Shown: piece after piece, positions 59,801 to 64,000 of the stretch
Position numbering within the stretch: position 1 is the stretch's first letter
How the letters are laid out: each line of letters begins with the position of its first letter
DNA from: Terebella lapidaria
Lineage: Eukaryota; Annelida; Polychaeta; Terebellida; Terebellidae
NCBI GenBank assembly: GCA_949152475.1
Contig: OX424567.1
Span: forward strand, 18,315,402-18,379,401
Direction of reading: 5' to 3'
Length of the DNA stretch: 64,000 nucleotides
The notes under the pieces: generated by a model
Databases searched by the model: none
Seen by the model: only the letters and a program-made list of their open reading frames with translations
What the model was told of the DNA's origin: nothing
Made by a program: the position numbers and the translations under genes

Positions 59801-62800
59801 TATGTCTATATAAGGCAGCTATTAGTCTTGGTTAATCAAATCGATGTCGCTGCAGATATCTTATTGGAATCTGTCAAATGATTTGGAATAATGACTGTAG
59901 ATATTTTTGCGGCCACTTTTAGGAATCCGCTACGTCATTTCTGGAAAGATACTGAAAAAAAGATGCATCTTAACAAAAATTGTTTTACTCGTTTTCATCT
60001 AGAAACATAAAATCGTTGTGAGTGAACCATTGGCTCAATTTTCATTGACTCACGTGTTGTTTTTTAATTGTGATTCATAGAGGGTGCAAATTAGAACACT
60101 GTAAACAGTCGAGCTTCAGGGGTACGTTGGATCACTTTTGCTCAGTCATCTCGCAAATTGTATTGTATAGGCACATGTGTATTTTCATACCAGATTATTC
60201 ATTTTCAATATACATATAAGACCTCGCTGCAGCCTTTAAGGTATTGGTTTTTCATCCGAAATGTTTCTTAGTTATATATTTGACCTTTGATAAGCAGTCA
60301 GCAAAACGAAAGCAACACGAACATCCTGAAGGATTATCATAGTTTAAAAGGGATAGATAGAAATGACAAACATACACATTTTTATTCTCACCTGATGGAC
60401 AAACTGCATCAAATCAGAGAAATCTGAATCGTCACGTTTGTCATGAAACCTCGCACGTAATACACCTTGATGGAAAATCACAATTGGTACTTTTTCAAAG
60501 AACACTGTACACGATTTGCCTTCATGGTCGAATGGCTTATGGCCTTTATGGCAACACAAAAAAAGCATACTGAAACATCATATTATTCATTCTATTTAAT
60601 AGTGCACACAGTTAGTGTGTCCATCAACAGATTACACTAACTGCGAATAACCACGGGATATCCAAAACATTGTCAATCATTTTCGTAAAAACATGAGTGA
60701 TGAATTATATTAAACCTAAACCTCGCTATCAGCGGATGGGGATTATAATAGTGTACATGTACAGTGTAGTGTAAAAATCATGTTTGAATACAAATATATT
60801 TCAGGTTATAAAATTCATTGCAAGAAGATACCACCAGGGACATTATCACATATATTCACATGTTGTCTCACTGCAGACATAGACGAGTGTAACTCAAGTC
60901 CCTGCCTGAACAATGGAAGCTGTATCAATGAAATCAACCAGTTTACATGCCAGTGCGTTGGCGGATATACGGGAAGAATATGTCAAACAGGTCCTGATAC
61001 TATATATCATTTGGAATGTTTCGGTGTTGTTGGTCGATAACTGTTGGCAAAATATTCACTGGTCCCAACCGCTTGCATATAGCCCCGCCCACTATCGACA
61101 CACCAGTGATGAAGTCCAACACAGAAGTGACACTGACCATAACTTGGTCGTCCCCGTCAACAGATGTCACTGAGTATCGGCTATGGATCGTTGTTACGGG
61201 AGGAACAGTACAATCATATATTACAGTGTCGGGGTATATCTATTGCTGCAGTTTGTGATTCACGCTCTCTGTTGTATAAATATTCATGATCATGTGTCAT
61301 ATCCAAAATATCTTAATAATAAATAATTATCTTATACATTATTTGTTAAGTATTACCAAAATATACTTCACCATATGTGTCAATGATAAATTTCATTAGT
61401 GTATTGCCATTCCACCAGCACAATTGACGAGCACCAGTTCCACGGCTTGACACCAGGCCAGCAGTACAATGCTGCTGGCCTGGTACTGTATGAGTCAGTC
61501 GTGGGACAAATGGCATCAGACATTTTCTATACACGTGAGTTCTCCAAATCACTAGGATACCACGATAAAATAATCAGTTCTTTGATCGCACAACTTAATT
61601 ACCTTCTGTCATAAACTGTTGTTAAATGAAATATCCAATTTCCATTACTTGCACATGCAGAGCCCCGGGCAGTGATGAATCTCAGGGCAGACATCATAGA
61701 GACAACTACCATCAGATTCAGCTGGGCATTCCAGGCTGATTCCATTCAGGATTCCTCCTTGGTAAAATTATCCTGCGAGCCACTTGGCTTTGCGTACAAA
61801 GTGTTCCACAAATGCTTATTGCATTTTTGTTTATACCAGGTATTTTACAATGGACAAACAATCACAGTTCCAATCAAAACTGGACGGCAAATGAGCCGTA
61901 TCGAGGGTCTTACGCCTGGTAAAACTAGCATATTCATGGTGTATGCTAGAAGTGGAGCAATGAAGAGCAAGCCTCAATTGATCTCCAGCACTACAGGTAT
62001 GTCTCAAATGAGTGAGATAACATGAACATCGACATGGTAGTATGACATGCAAACTCTGCAGTTATCTGTTGTATCATATTCAATTTCAGGGCCTGAGCCA
62101 CCATTTATTTTAAATGTCACACAAAGCCAAGCAGATCCCTTCAACAGTTTAGTGATGTATTGGATGACAAACAATAGGAACCATCATTCGGTTGTCTACT
62201 ATGCCAGCCTAACACAAGACTCGGAACCATTGGCAGCTGTATCCGACCCGAACAAGCCTCACTTATTTTCCAATCTGGAAGATGGGGGAACTTACACTTT
62301 ACACATATGGGCCGTAGCTGAGGATGGTACCACAAGAAGTAGGAGTGTCACAGCTGCTCCAGTGGCAACCCGTGAGATGCTAGATATCTCTCATAATTAT
62401 TCTTTGATCATGTTTACTCATCAAACACACTAACCTCTCACACTTTAAGACATTTTTCAAGTAATTTTATTTTGATAACCATTTTCTATATTTCCCAAGG
62501 AGCGAGGAAATGCTCTGACGTCACATGTCTCAATGGTGGAAGGTGTGAGGAAGAATCTGAAGGTTTTCAGTGCAGATGTGCCGACAGATTTCAGGGTAGA
62601 TTGTGCGAGATAGGTATGAGAAAGATTTTTTATTTCACCATCAATGCTGCAATAGCAGTTCAAGTCAAAGAGTAGACATTTCGTTGGAATTATATCTACA
62701 GGCATATGTATCGAGTCTGAATTGGTGGCTCCCGCCGCTGCCTCGAGGGAGTGTGTGGGCTTTGGTCCGAATATGACCTGTTCCATTTCTTGTGACTTTG

Positions 62801-64000
62801 GGTATCACTTCCCAGACTATGGAAGAAAAATGGTATTCACATGCGACAACGCAACTTGGGTTTCTGACGTTAGAACTCTCCGGGACTGTAAGAATCCTTT
62901 TCAGTGGCAAATAATAACATATTTATGCACATATGTACGCAAACAATAGAACATATTTATGCACATTTCCGAGTACTACTGAGGAATGTGGTTTAGAGAT
63001 ATTTACAGGAATTCACTTGTGTGTGTACAGGTGTAAGCTACTGTGCGGGAGTCCAGTGTCAGTCTGGGGGCACTTGTGTTTTACGCTTGGATGATTCCAA
63101 ATGCCAGTGTACAGAGGGGTTTGCTGGCACATACTGTCAGACCAGTACGAACAATCTTTTCTCGGATTTCCCACCATAATCTACGTGTATCATTTCTAAA
63201 AGATAATTATTCGTGATGACTACCTTTTTTAAAGGTAAAAAAGACTACCAAATTGATATAAAACTGATTCAAAGTATTTTATACTAATCATCAATTGCAG
63301 AAATTATACGAGAACCCACAATAACAGATGTATCCCCGCTGTTCGGACCTCAGGCTGGTGGTACCCGGATCACGATTTCTGGGTCAGATTTCATCCAACC
63401 GACTGCCAATGTTCATGTGGGATCCTTAGAGTGTGAAACTATATTCTTGTTAGTATGAACGCCTGATGCAAACATTTTGAGTATTTTGGGCAATAAACCC
63501 AGACACTTTCATGAAATTCTCAATCCAGTTTGGTTGTTTTAAACGTGTTACTTTTGATGGTATATCTGAATATAAGTGTATTAGAATTAATCACATAAGA
63601 GACATTTGATCTTCAGATGATATTTTAAATTGTATGTTGTTTCTATTGACTTATTTACGATCAAACGTCAAACAGTATAATTGTTTCCTCAGTGATGAAA
63701 TATCCATCGTTTCTGTGAATCCTACCTCCAATCTCACTGGAGAGCTGCTGTCCATCTCCGTGACCTTTGCTGGCAGAACACGACAGGATACGGGGTGGTC
63801 TTTTCAATATAGGCCTAACCCAGAAATTTCACAGATCGAACCCCTGGAGACACTATTGATGTAGGTTGAAGTTTATTACACAGGGCCTTCAACAATAATT
63901 GTTCGTGCTTACGTATAGCATTTTTTTTTATTCAGAGAAAGACTTTGAACATGCATATGTTCCATACATGGGAACACCAAGGAACGTTTTGTTCGTCAAT
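29868..64000 (+). CDS. Receptor gene 2: mosaic EGF / Cys-rich / FN3 / Sushi / IPT transmembrane receptor (3' end beyond window)
   Basis: A multi-exon gene spanning about 34 kb. In order: signal peptide over two micro-exons, a small Cys-rich module, a doubtful 45 nt exon, two EGF-like exons, a duplicated block of calcium-binding EGF plus Cys-rich exons, EGF, EGF, three FN3 domains, EGF, Sushi (CCP), EGF, and the first IPT exons. Exons up to the FN3 region are all symmetrical, phase 1 to 1, the classical arrangement for shuffled extracellular modules. Splice sites follow GT-AG throughout; the donor after 60990 (gtcctg) is weak. The product should be a secreted or membrane receptor. By comparison with gene 1 the missing end probably adds more IPT sequence, a membrane span and a tyrosine-motif tail (inference). 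The domain mix recalls Tie, MEGF and Met/plexin ectodomains, but matches none exactly. Introns hold many transposons. Confidence 0.75.
31011..31301. mobile_element. Foldback-type element with inverted array of about 22 bp units
   Basis: The left end tcatattcgccagatggagg and the right end cctccatgtggcgaatatga are inverted repeats, each followed inward by a T/A run. The core is an array of units like ttacagcgtaataacgctct, most of them internally palindromic, reversing orientation around 31160-31190. It lies in the first intron of gene 2. Confidence 0.85.
31779..31814 (+). CDS. Gene 2 exon 2: second half of signal peptide
   Basis: A 36 nt exon, phase 1 to 1, flanked by catacag and gtatgt. It encodes GIISQAVPVKGQ. 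With exon 1 this makes a signal peptide with plausible cleavage after SQA. Confidence 0.55.
32225..34744 (+). mobile_element. 5'-truncated Ty3/Gypsy retrotransposon: RNase H, integrase and 3' LTR
   Basis: In order: the RNase H end (LEFLALKWAI, then VVTDNNPLTY, then DADALSR near 32465-32485), a linker, the integrase zinc-binding region (H...CPRC near 32970-32990, with a frame break near 32895), the integrase core (D in VCLDYL near 33065, D in HSDQGRSF near 33240, E in NGACERFNHTL near 33350), and a C-terminal PYLVVSQPD module after a frame break near 33740. A charged tail runs to about 34340. RT, protease and gag are missing. A purine run (gcggggaag, 34480-34488) precedes a likely LTR. It is inactivated by truncation and frameshifts and sits in an intron of gene 2, sense to it. 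Confidence 0.85.
34491..34744 (+). repeat. Probable 3' LTR of the Ty3/Gypsy element
   Basis: It begins TGTGGCCGGA directly after a polypurine-like tract and ends ATTGCCACA, giving TGTGG/CCACA inverted tips over 254 bp. No second LTR is present because the element is 5'-truncated, so the borders rest on the tips and the purine tract. Confidence 0.5.
35083..35169 (+). CDS. Gene 2 exon 3: Cys-rich (furin-like / EGF-like) module
   Basis: An 87 nt, phase 1 to 1 exon between ttttccag and gtgagt. It encodes CPLYCNSCTNDVCDSC and GYFLYRRHCYG: six cysteines spaced like the CxxxCxxC...CxxC...C repeats of later exons. Confidence 0.65.
35374..36439. mobile_element. Foldback element of 1.07 kb with long inverted arms
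   Basis: The left end aacgagacaatcagagattg matches the right end aatctctgattgtctcgtt inverted. The similarity continues inward for several hundred bases, including cattttcgacctgga facing ggtcgaaaatgt, and a distal pair around the gagctct motifs at 35648-35675 and 36165-36175. No coding capacity is seen. It is intronic in gene 2. Confidence 0.75.
36440..37314. other. Intronic AT-rich DNA
   Basis: No exon or gene is supported. The minus-strand frame at 36502-36963 has no recognisable similarity. Confidence 0.35.
37315..37869. mobile_element. Foldback-type element with inverted 21 bp array (gagcgctc family)
   Basis: Ends: gtggcgctgaagggacctgt on the left and acaggttccttcagagccac on the right. 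Next to each is an A/T run, then arrays of 21 bp units such as gagcgctctacataatatag. The left array spans 37360-37535 and the inverted right array about 37655-37830, with an AT-rich centre. It is intronic in gene 2. Confidence 0.85.
37870..38175. repeat. Tandem repeat of about 35-60 bp flanking the foldback element
   Basis: Degenerate units combine gacattttgaaacacataat with agtggggtaagggc. One related unit lies on the other side of the foldback element at 37255-37305, so that element appears inserted inside this array. Confidence 0.65.
38484..38528 (+). CDS. Gene 2 possible exon 4 (45 nt)
   Basis: Phase 1 to 1 between tatttgcag and gtgagt; encodes AIDLSHSCSTTRMCR. Both splice sites are good and the phase fits, but the peptide has only two cysteines and no family match. 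A LINE fragment begins right after the donor, so this may be chance. Confidence 0.35.
38535..39530 (+). mobile_element. LINE (L2/CR1-like) fragment with internal RT deletion
   Basis: The pre-RT segment with LDPSPTWLVK and the start of RT is followed at about 38740 by a jump to the thumb region (LNTDKTDVIVFGTKR near 38790-38830). Then come LGLVMDYQLTM, SQIDRLQRVQNNCAQI, LYRLHWLPFRSRI and the LFKALNSG end. The RT palm with its catalytic box is deleted, and several stops and frameshifts occur. Confidence 0.75.
39535..40440 (+). mobile_element. Penelope-like element fragment with GIY-YIG endonuclease
   Basis: It starts within the C-terminal RT region (FFQICSYIDDVESACQTLF), then a KRNYSKRWLRKIK segment, a Cys-rich linker CNSRQCQTCHLVP, and the GIY-YIG core: IIYPYTC, then YVGETGKSLKFR and NRHRAAI. 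An in-frame TAG at 39917-39919 sits between the two halves of the GIY-YIG signature, and frames break after about 40105. RT linked to C-terminal GIY-YIG is diagnostic of Penelope-like elements with endonuclease. It is dead. Confidence 0.78.
40510..41645 (-). mobile_element. Decayed LINE (CR1-like) on the minus strand
   Basis: From high to low coordinates: a pre-RT segment with GRYFEDKIVSLRRGL near 41600, RT motif B as GVPHGSCLGP near 41180-41150, the catalytic box as ADDHNVYC near 41080 with a stop codon at the position before the Ala, then LLYGLPKYLIHRMQMVQNT and LRKYDHITDTLKRLHWL. The piece between 41355 and 41190 is poorly conserved. Stops and frameshifts make it non-functional. Confidence 0.75.
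41913..42222 (+). mobile_element. tRNA-derived SINE (tRNA-Thr-like head)
   Basis: The head has an A box tggcgcagtggtaagg (41921-41936), an anticodon arm gga-ctcgtaa-tcc that would read CGT (Thr), and a B box gggttcgagtctc near 41964. A body of about 200 bp with agcgctttgag and gagcgctatatcaaa follows, ending in a 3' tail of aacttt repeats (42201-42222). No clear target duplication was found. It is intronic in gene 2. Confidence 0.85.
42225..42712. other. Intronic, nothing recognised
   Basis: AT-rich, with a pyrimidine run leading into the acceptor at 42711. Confidence 0.4.
42713..42817 (+). CDS. Gene 2 exon: EGF-like domain
   Basis: 105 nt, phase 1 to 1, acceptor cttccag, donor gtaaat. It encodes ECPSCQNGWCRVSP, GGCVCRSP and SLCLG: six cysteines in EGF order, with an unusual insertion between the fourth and fifth. 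Confidence 0.7.
42818..43489. other. Intronic, nothing recognised
   Basis: No exon-like or repeat structure is supported. Confidence 0.4.
43490..44605. repeat. Tandem array of about 130 bp units rich in AGGTCA half-sites
   Basis: About eight degenerate units. Each has a tgacctttgacc-type core, then ttttcaaggtcacagcacaa, aatggctaatatctcgct, a cttatagcttgggaatcaa block and gtggacatataggaaatgat. Several units contain TGACCTTTGACCT, which is a DR1 arrangement of nuclear-receptor half-sites. It lies in an intron of gene 2. Confidence 0.85.
44777..44851 (+). CDS. Gene 2 exon: short EGF-like domain
   Basis: 75 nt, phase 1 to 1, acceptor ttttttcag, donor gtagac. It encodes EEPCGDRIRYCSCNSGYTGR then LCET. 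Only four cysteines remain: the C-terminal half of an EGF domain with a shortened N-terminal part. Confidence 0.7.
44852..45645. other. Intronic, nothing recognised
   Basis: AT-rich with scattered short repeats of atatac. The minus-strand frames here have no similarity. Confidence 0.35.
45646..45964. mobile_element. Foldback-type element with inverted cgaaa array
   Basis: Left end gtacgatggcggccat and right end atggccaccgtcgtac. Further in, gtgttctcgccc faces gggcgaaaacac and cgaagcgaaaagtcg faces cgacttttcgcttcg. The core consists of short cgaaaa/acgaaa words on the left and ttttcg words on the right. It is intronic in gene 2. Confidence 0.8.
46730..47347. repeat. 20 bp minisatellite with a terminal inverted portion
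   Basis: About 27 units of the type aaacctggaaataaatattc, with the pair gg/cc and the a/t runs varying. At 47305-47347 the array switches to the reverse complement (ccgggttttaatatttattc). It may be one arm of a foldback element whose second arm is mostly lost. Confidence 0.85.
47362..47535 (+). mobile_element. tRNA-derived SINE (tRNA-Met-like head), copy 1
   Basis: A box tggtgcagtggcagagcg, an anticodon region ggcccatgatc centred on CAT (Met), and a B box gtgggttcgagtac. The body contains aggatgtccaactctgctca and aacgtgattacgtaaaat. The second copy lies inverted at 48340-48480. Confidence 0.65.
47536..48339. other. Intronic, unclassified repeat-like DNA
   Basis: The frame at 47950-48183 has no recognised domain. 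The end, cgagttacagccttcgattc and following CA-rich bases, looks like a common dispersed repeat rather than a gene. Confidence 0.3.
48340..48480 (-). mobile_element. tRNA-Met-type SINE, copy 2 (inverted, head degraded)
   Basis: The reverse complement of this stretch matches the body of the 47362 copy: aggatatccaactctgccta and gcgtgattacgtattacgta. The tRNA-like head has lost its promoter boxes. Confidence 0.55.
49085..49985. repeat. Tandem repeat with a unit of about 360 bp, about 2.5 copies
   Basis: The block starting catcaggtgtacagta recurs at 49085, 49455 and 49811. Shared landmarks are aacacactgtctgcc, gtcgggctttgtttctattg and ggtgtcactgctggcggacg. Copies differ by a few substitutions and short indels. 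It is intronic in gene 2; no gene is seen in the unit. Confidence 0.88.
49986..51469. other. Intronic, nothing recognised
   Basis: No exon with matching phase or known domain is visible. Confidence 0.35.
52343..52456 (+). CDS. Gene 2 exon: calcium-binding EGF domain
   Basis: 114 nt, phase 1 to 1, acceptor cattccag, donor gtatgg. It begins EIDECASNPCQNGGTC and ends CQCAAGFSSERCQT: six cysteines and the DxDE calcium-binding signature in the form EIDEC. Confidence 0.85.
52616..52708 (+). CDS. Gene 2 exon: Cys-rich repeat, copy 1
   Basis: 93 nt, phase 1 to 1, acceptor tatttag, donor gtgagt. It encodes ICPANCASCSSSTTCARC and GYRLSGGSCSG, a furin-like/GFR cysteine-rich repeat. It is near-identical to the exon at 53209. 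Confidence 0.8.
53209..53301 (+). CDS. Gene 2 exon: Cys-rich repeat, copy 2
   Basis: 93 nt, phase 1 to 1, acceptor ttcaacag, donor gtaagt. Same module as 52616 with changes ARC to INC and GGSC to GGRC; all cysteines kept. Confidence 0.78.
53934..54012 (+). pseudogene. Decayed Cys-rich exon, copy 3 (frameshifted)
   Basis: It keeps an acceptor (tatttag) and donor (gtaagt) and the bases encoding CASCSSSTTC onward, but 14 bases near its start are missing relative to 52616 and 53209 (79 instead of 93 nt). If included it would break the frame; if skipped, the phase is unaffected. Confidence 0.75.
54013..55029. other. Intronic, nothing further recognised
   Basis: The first 150 bp resemble the introns after the other Cys-rich copies. 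The rest shows no feature. Confidence 0.4.
55270..56378. mobile_element. Foldback element of 1.1 kb with long inverted arms
   Basis: Left end cacgggggtcaagcg, right end cgcttgacccccgtg. Arms of roughly 450 bp pair throughout: cccctgaattattgggag with ctcccaataattcagggg, gcttccctagtttata with aataaactaggaaagc, and gcatgatttatcgggagg with cctcccaataaatcatgc. The loop is at about 55740-55890. A 4 bp ttac occurs close to both ends. It interrupts the duplicated intron, so it arrived after the duplication. Confidence 0.85.
57298..57836. mobile_element. Inverted-repeat element of 0.54 kb
   Basis: The left arm includes ttgcgatgctaaatg and the right arm catttagcatcgcaa. The ends aaactcgtttacactg and cagtgtaaacaagtt are imperfect inverted repeats. 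Arms are about 135 bp. The open frame between them has no similarity to any family I know. Confidence 0.7.
58324..58437 (+). CDS. Gene 2 exon: calcium-binding EGF domain (duplicate of 52343)
   Basis: 114 nt, phase 1 to 1, acceptor catttcag, donor gtattt. It begins DIDDCAPNPCQNDATC and ends CQCAVGFSGSRCET. A partial second copy of the acceptor and exon start lies just upstream (58275-58310), but its AG is lost (tttcatacattg). Confidence 0.82.
58586..58677 (+). pseudogene. Decayed Cys-rich exon, copy 4 (acceptor lost)
   Basis: It encodes CPPNCVSCSSSTTCTRC and SGYRLCGDSCSG and keeps a good donor (gtgagt). At the place where the other copies have ttag the sequence reads gtaatatt, so no acceptor AG is available. 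One residue (S to C) adds an odd cysteine. Probably not spliced. Confidence 0.65.
58678..59191. other. Intronic
   Basis: The start resembles the introns after other Cys-rich exon copies. No other feature is seen. Confidence 0.4.
59192..59269 (+). CDS. Gene 2 exon: truncated EGF domain
   Basis: 78 nt, phase 1 to 1, acceptor ttttttttcag, donor gtatgc. It begins EIDECSSNPCQPGYRC and ends NRYSCQ. Only the first four cysteines are present; the C5-C6 loop normally found in such exons is missing, although the phase is kept. Confidence 0.65.
59270..60876. other. Intronic, nothing recognised
   Basis: Minus-strand frames at 59434-59670 and 60344-60568 have no similarity to known families. Confidence 0.35.
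60877..60990 (+). CDS. Gene 2 exon: calcium-binding EGF domain
   Basis: 114 nt, phase 1 to 1, acceptor ctgcag. It begins DIDECNSSPCLNNGSC and ends CQCVGGYTGRICQT. The donor gtcctg is weak, but reading through reaches a stop in 48 bases, so splicing here is likely. Confidence 0.82.
61083..61233 (+). CDS. Gene 2 exon: FN3 domain 1, first half
   Basis: Phase 1 in, phase 2 out. It encodes APPTIDTPVM, TITWSSPSTDVTEYRLWIVV and GGTVQSYITVS: FN3 strands A to D with the core Trp. The acceptor is catatag; the donor gtatat follows gg. Confidence 0.7.
61419..61534 (+). CDS. Gene 2 exon: FN3 domain 1, second half
   Basis: Phase 2 in, phase 1 out; acceptor ccaccag, donor gtgagt. It encodes HQFHGLTPGQQYNAAGLVLY, the L-T-P-G-x-x-Y hallmark of FN3 strands E and F. 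Confidence 0.75.
61661..61761 (+). CDS. Gene 2 exon: FN3 domain 2, first part
   Basis: Phase 1 in, phase 0 out; acceptor acatgcag, donor gtaaaa. It encodes PRAVMNLRADIIETTTIRFS then WAFQADSI. The following 78 bp intron is a multiple of three without a stop. Confidence 0.7.
61840..61996 (+). CDS. Gene 2 exon: FN3 domain 2, second part
   Basis: Phase 0 in, phase 1 out; acceptor ataccag, donor gtatgt. It encodes VFYNGQTITVPI, GLTPGKTSIFMVYARSG and ISSTT. Confidence 0.72.
62090..62371 (+). CDS. Gene 2 exon: FN3 domain 3
   Basis: 282 nt, phase 1 to 1, acceptor atttcag, donor gtgaga. It encodes GPEPPFILNVTQ, a core LVMYW, VVYYASLTQ, LEDGGTYTLHIWAVAEDG and a C-terminal TAAPVATR. A complete FN3 domain in one exon. 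Confidence 0.78.
62500..62613 (+). CDS. Gene 2 exon: EGF-like domain
   Basis: 114 nt, phase 1 to 1, acceptor cccaag, donor gtatga. It encodes KCSDVTCLNGGRCEEE and CRCADRFQGRLCEI. Six cysteines, no calcium-binding signature. Confidence 0.8.
   Translation, partial: ERGNALTSHVSMVEGVRKNLKVFSADVPTDFRVDCAR
62702..62887 (+). CDS. Gene 2 exon: Sushi (CCP) domain
   Basis: Phase 1 to 1, acceptor tctacag, donor gtaaga. It has cysteines in ICIESEL, RECVGF, MTCSISCDFGYHF and FTCDNATWV; the last Cys codon (RDC) is split across the next intron. The C...C...W...C order is that of complement control protein modules. Confidence 0.72.
63031..63144 (+). CDS. Gene 2 exon: EGF-like domain
   Basis: 114 nt, phase 1 to 1, acceptor gtacag, donor gtacga. 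It encodes SYCAGVQCQSGGTCVLRL and CQCTEGFAGTYCQT. Six cysteines. Confidence 0.8.
63301..63448 (+). CDS. Gene 2 exon: IPT/TIG domain
   Basis: Phase 1 in, phase 2 out; acceptor attgcag, donor gttagt. It encodes PTITDVSPLFGPQAGGTRIT then ISGSDF and VHVGSLECE, the standard start of a Met/plexin-type IPT repeat. Confidence 0.8.
63693..63860 (+). CDS. Gene 2 exon: end of IPT 1 and start of the next IPT unit
   Basis: 168 nt, phase 2 to 2; acceptor tttcctcag, donor gtaggt. It encodes ISIVSVNPTSNLTGELLSIS then WSFQYRPNPEISQIEP, the F-x-Y-x-P-x-P linker typical between IPT repeats. The exit phase equals the entry phase of gene 1 exon a. Confidence 0.72.

Overview
The window reads as metazoan genomic DNA, most likely from a marine invertebrate. 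The evidence is AT-rich non-coding sequence, GT-AG introns, EGF/FN3/Sushi/IPT receptor exons in phase 1, and a dense mixture of LINE, Penelope-like, Ty3, DIRS-like, Crypton-like, Harbinger-like, hAT-like and TTAA-type elements. I cannot place the phylum from sequence alone. No prokaryotic features are present.

The host content is two tandem, same-strand (+) paralogous receptor genes. Gene 1 is represented only by its last three exons (17527-18781): the end of an IPT/TIG region, a short hydrophobic segment and a cytoplasmic tail with six tyrosines. It carries an in-frame stop and a frameshift. Gene 2 starts at about 29868 and runs off the right edge. It begins with a signal peptide split over two micro-exons, then has cysteine-rich and EGF exons, a tandemly duplicated EGF plus cysteine-rich block with two decayed exon copies, three FN3 domains, EGF, Sushi, EGF and IPT exons. 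The last gene 2 exon seen ends in phase 2 and the first gene 1 exon seen starts in phase 2, so gene 1 plausibly shows what the missing end of gene 2 looks like.

Layout: 1-1610 a minus-strand gag-like retroelement end; 1830-4185 a dead minus-strand LINE; 5008-5535 a reverse-transcriptase element tail; 5697-16637 three copies of one 3.3 kb TTAA-flanked transposon, two of them head to head (a near-palindrome of about 6.8 kb) and the third carrying a 735 bp solo LTR; 17527-19050 end of gene 1; 19262-20460 a minisatellite abutting a Crypton-like fragment; 20.4-29.8 kb intergenic DNA with a hAT-type MITE, palindromic 21 bp arrays, a Harbinger fragment and a second copy of the reverse-transcriptase element; 29868-64000 gene 2, whose introns hold a Ty3 remnant, LINE and Penelope-like fragments, two tRNA-derived SINE families, several foldback elements and tandem arrays.

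The most unusual themes are the mosaic receptor pair, and a recurring architecture in which unrelated terminal inverted repeats enclose arrays of units of roughly 20 bp whose orientation flips at the centre.
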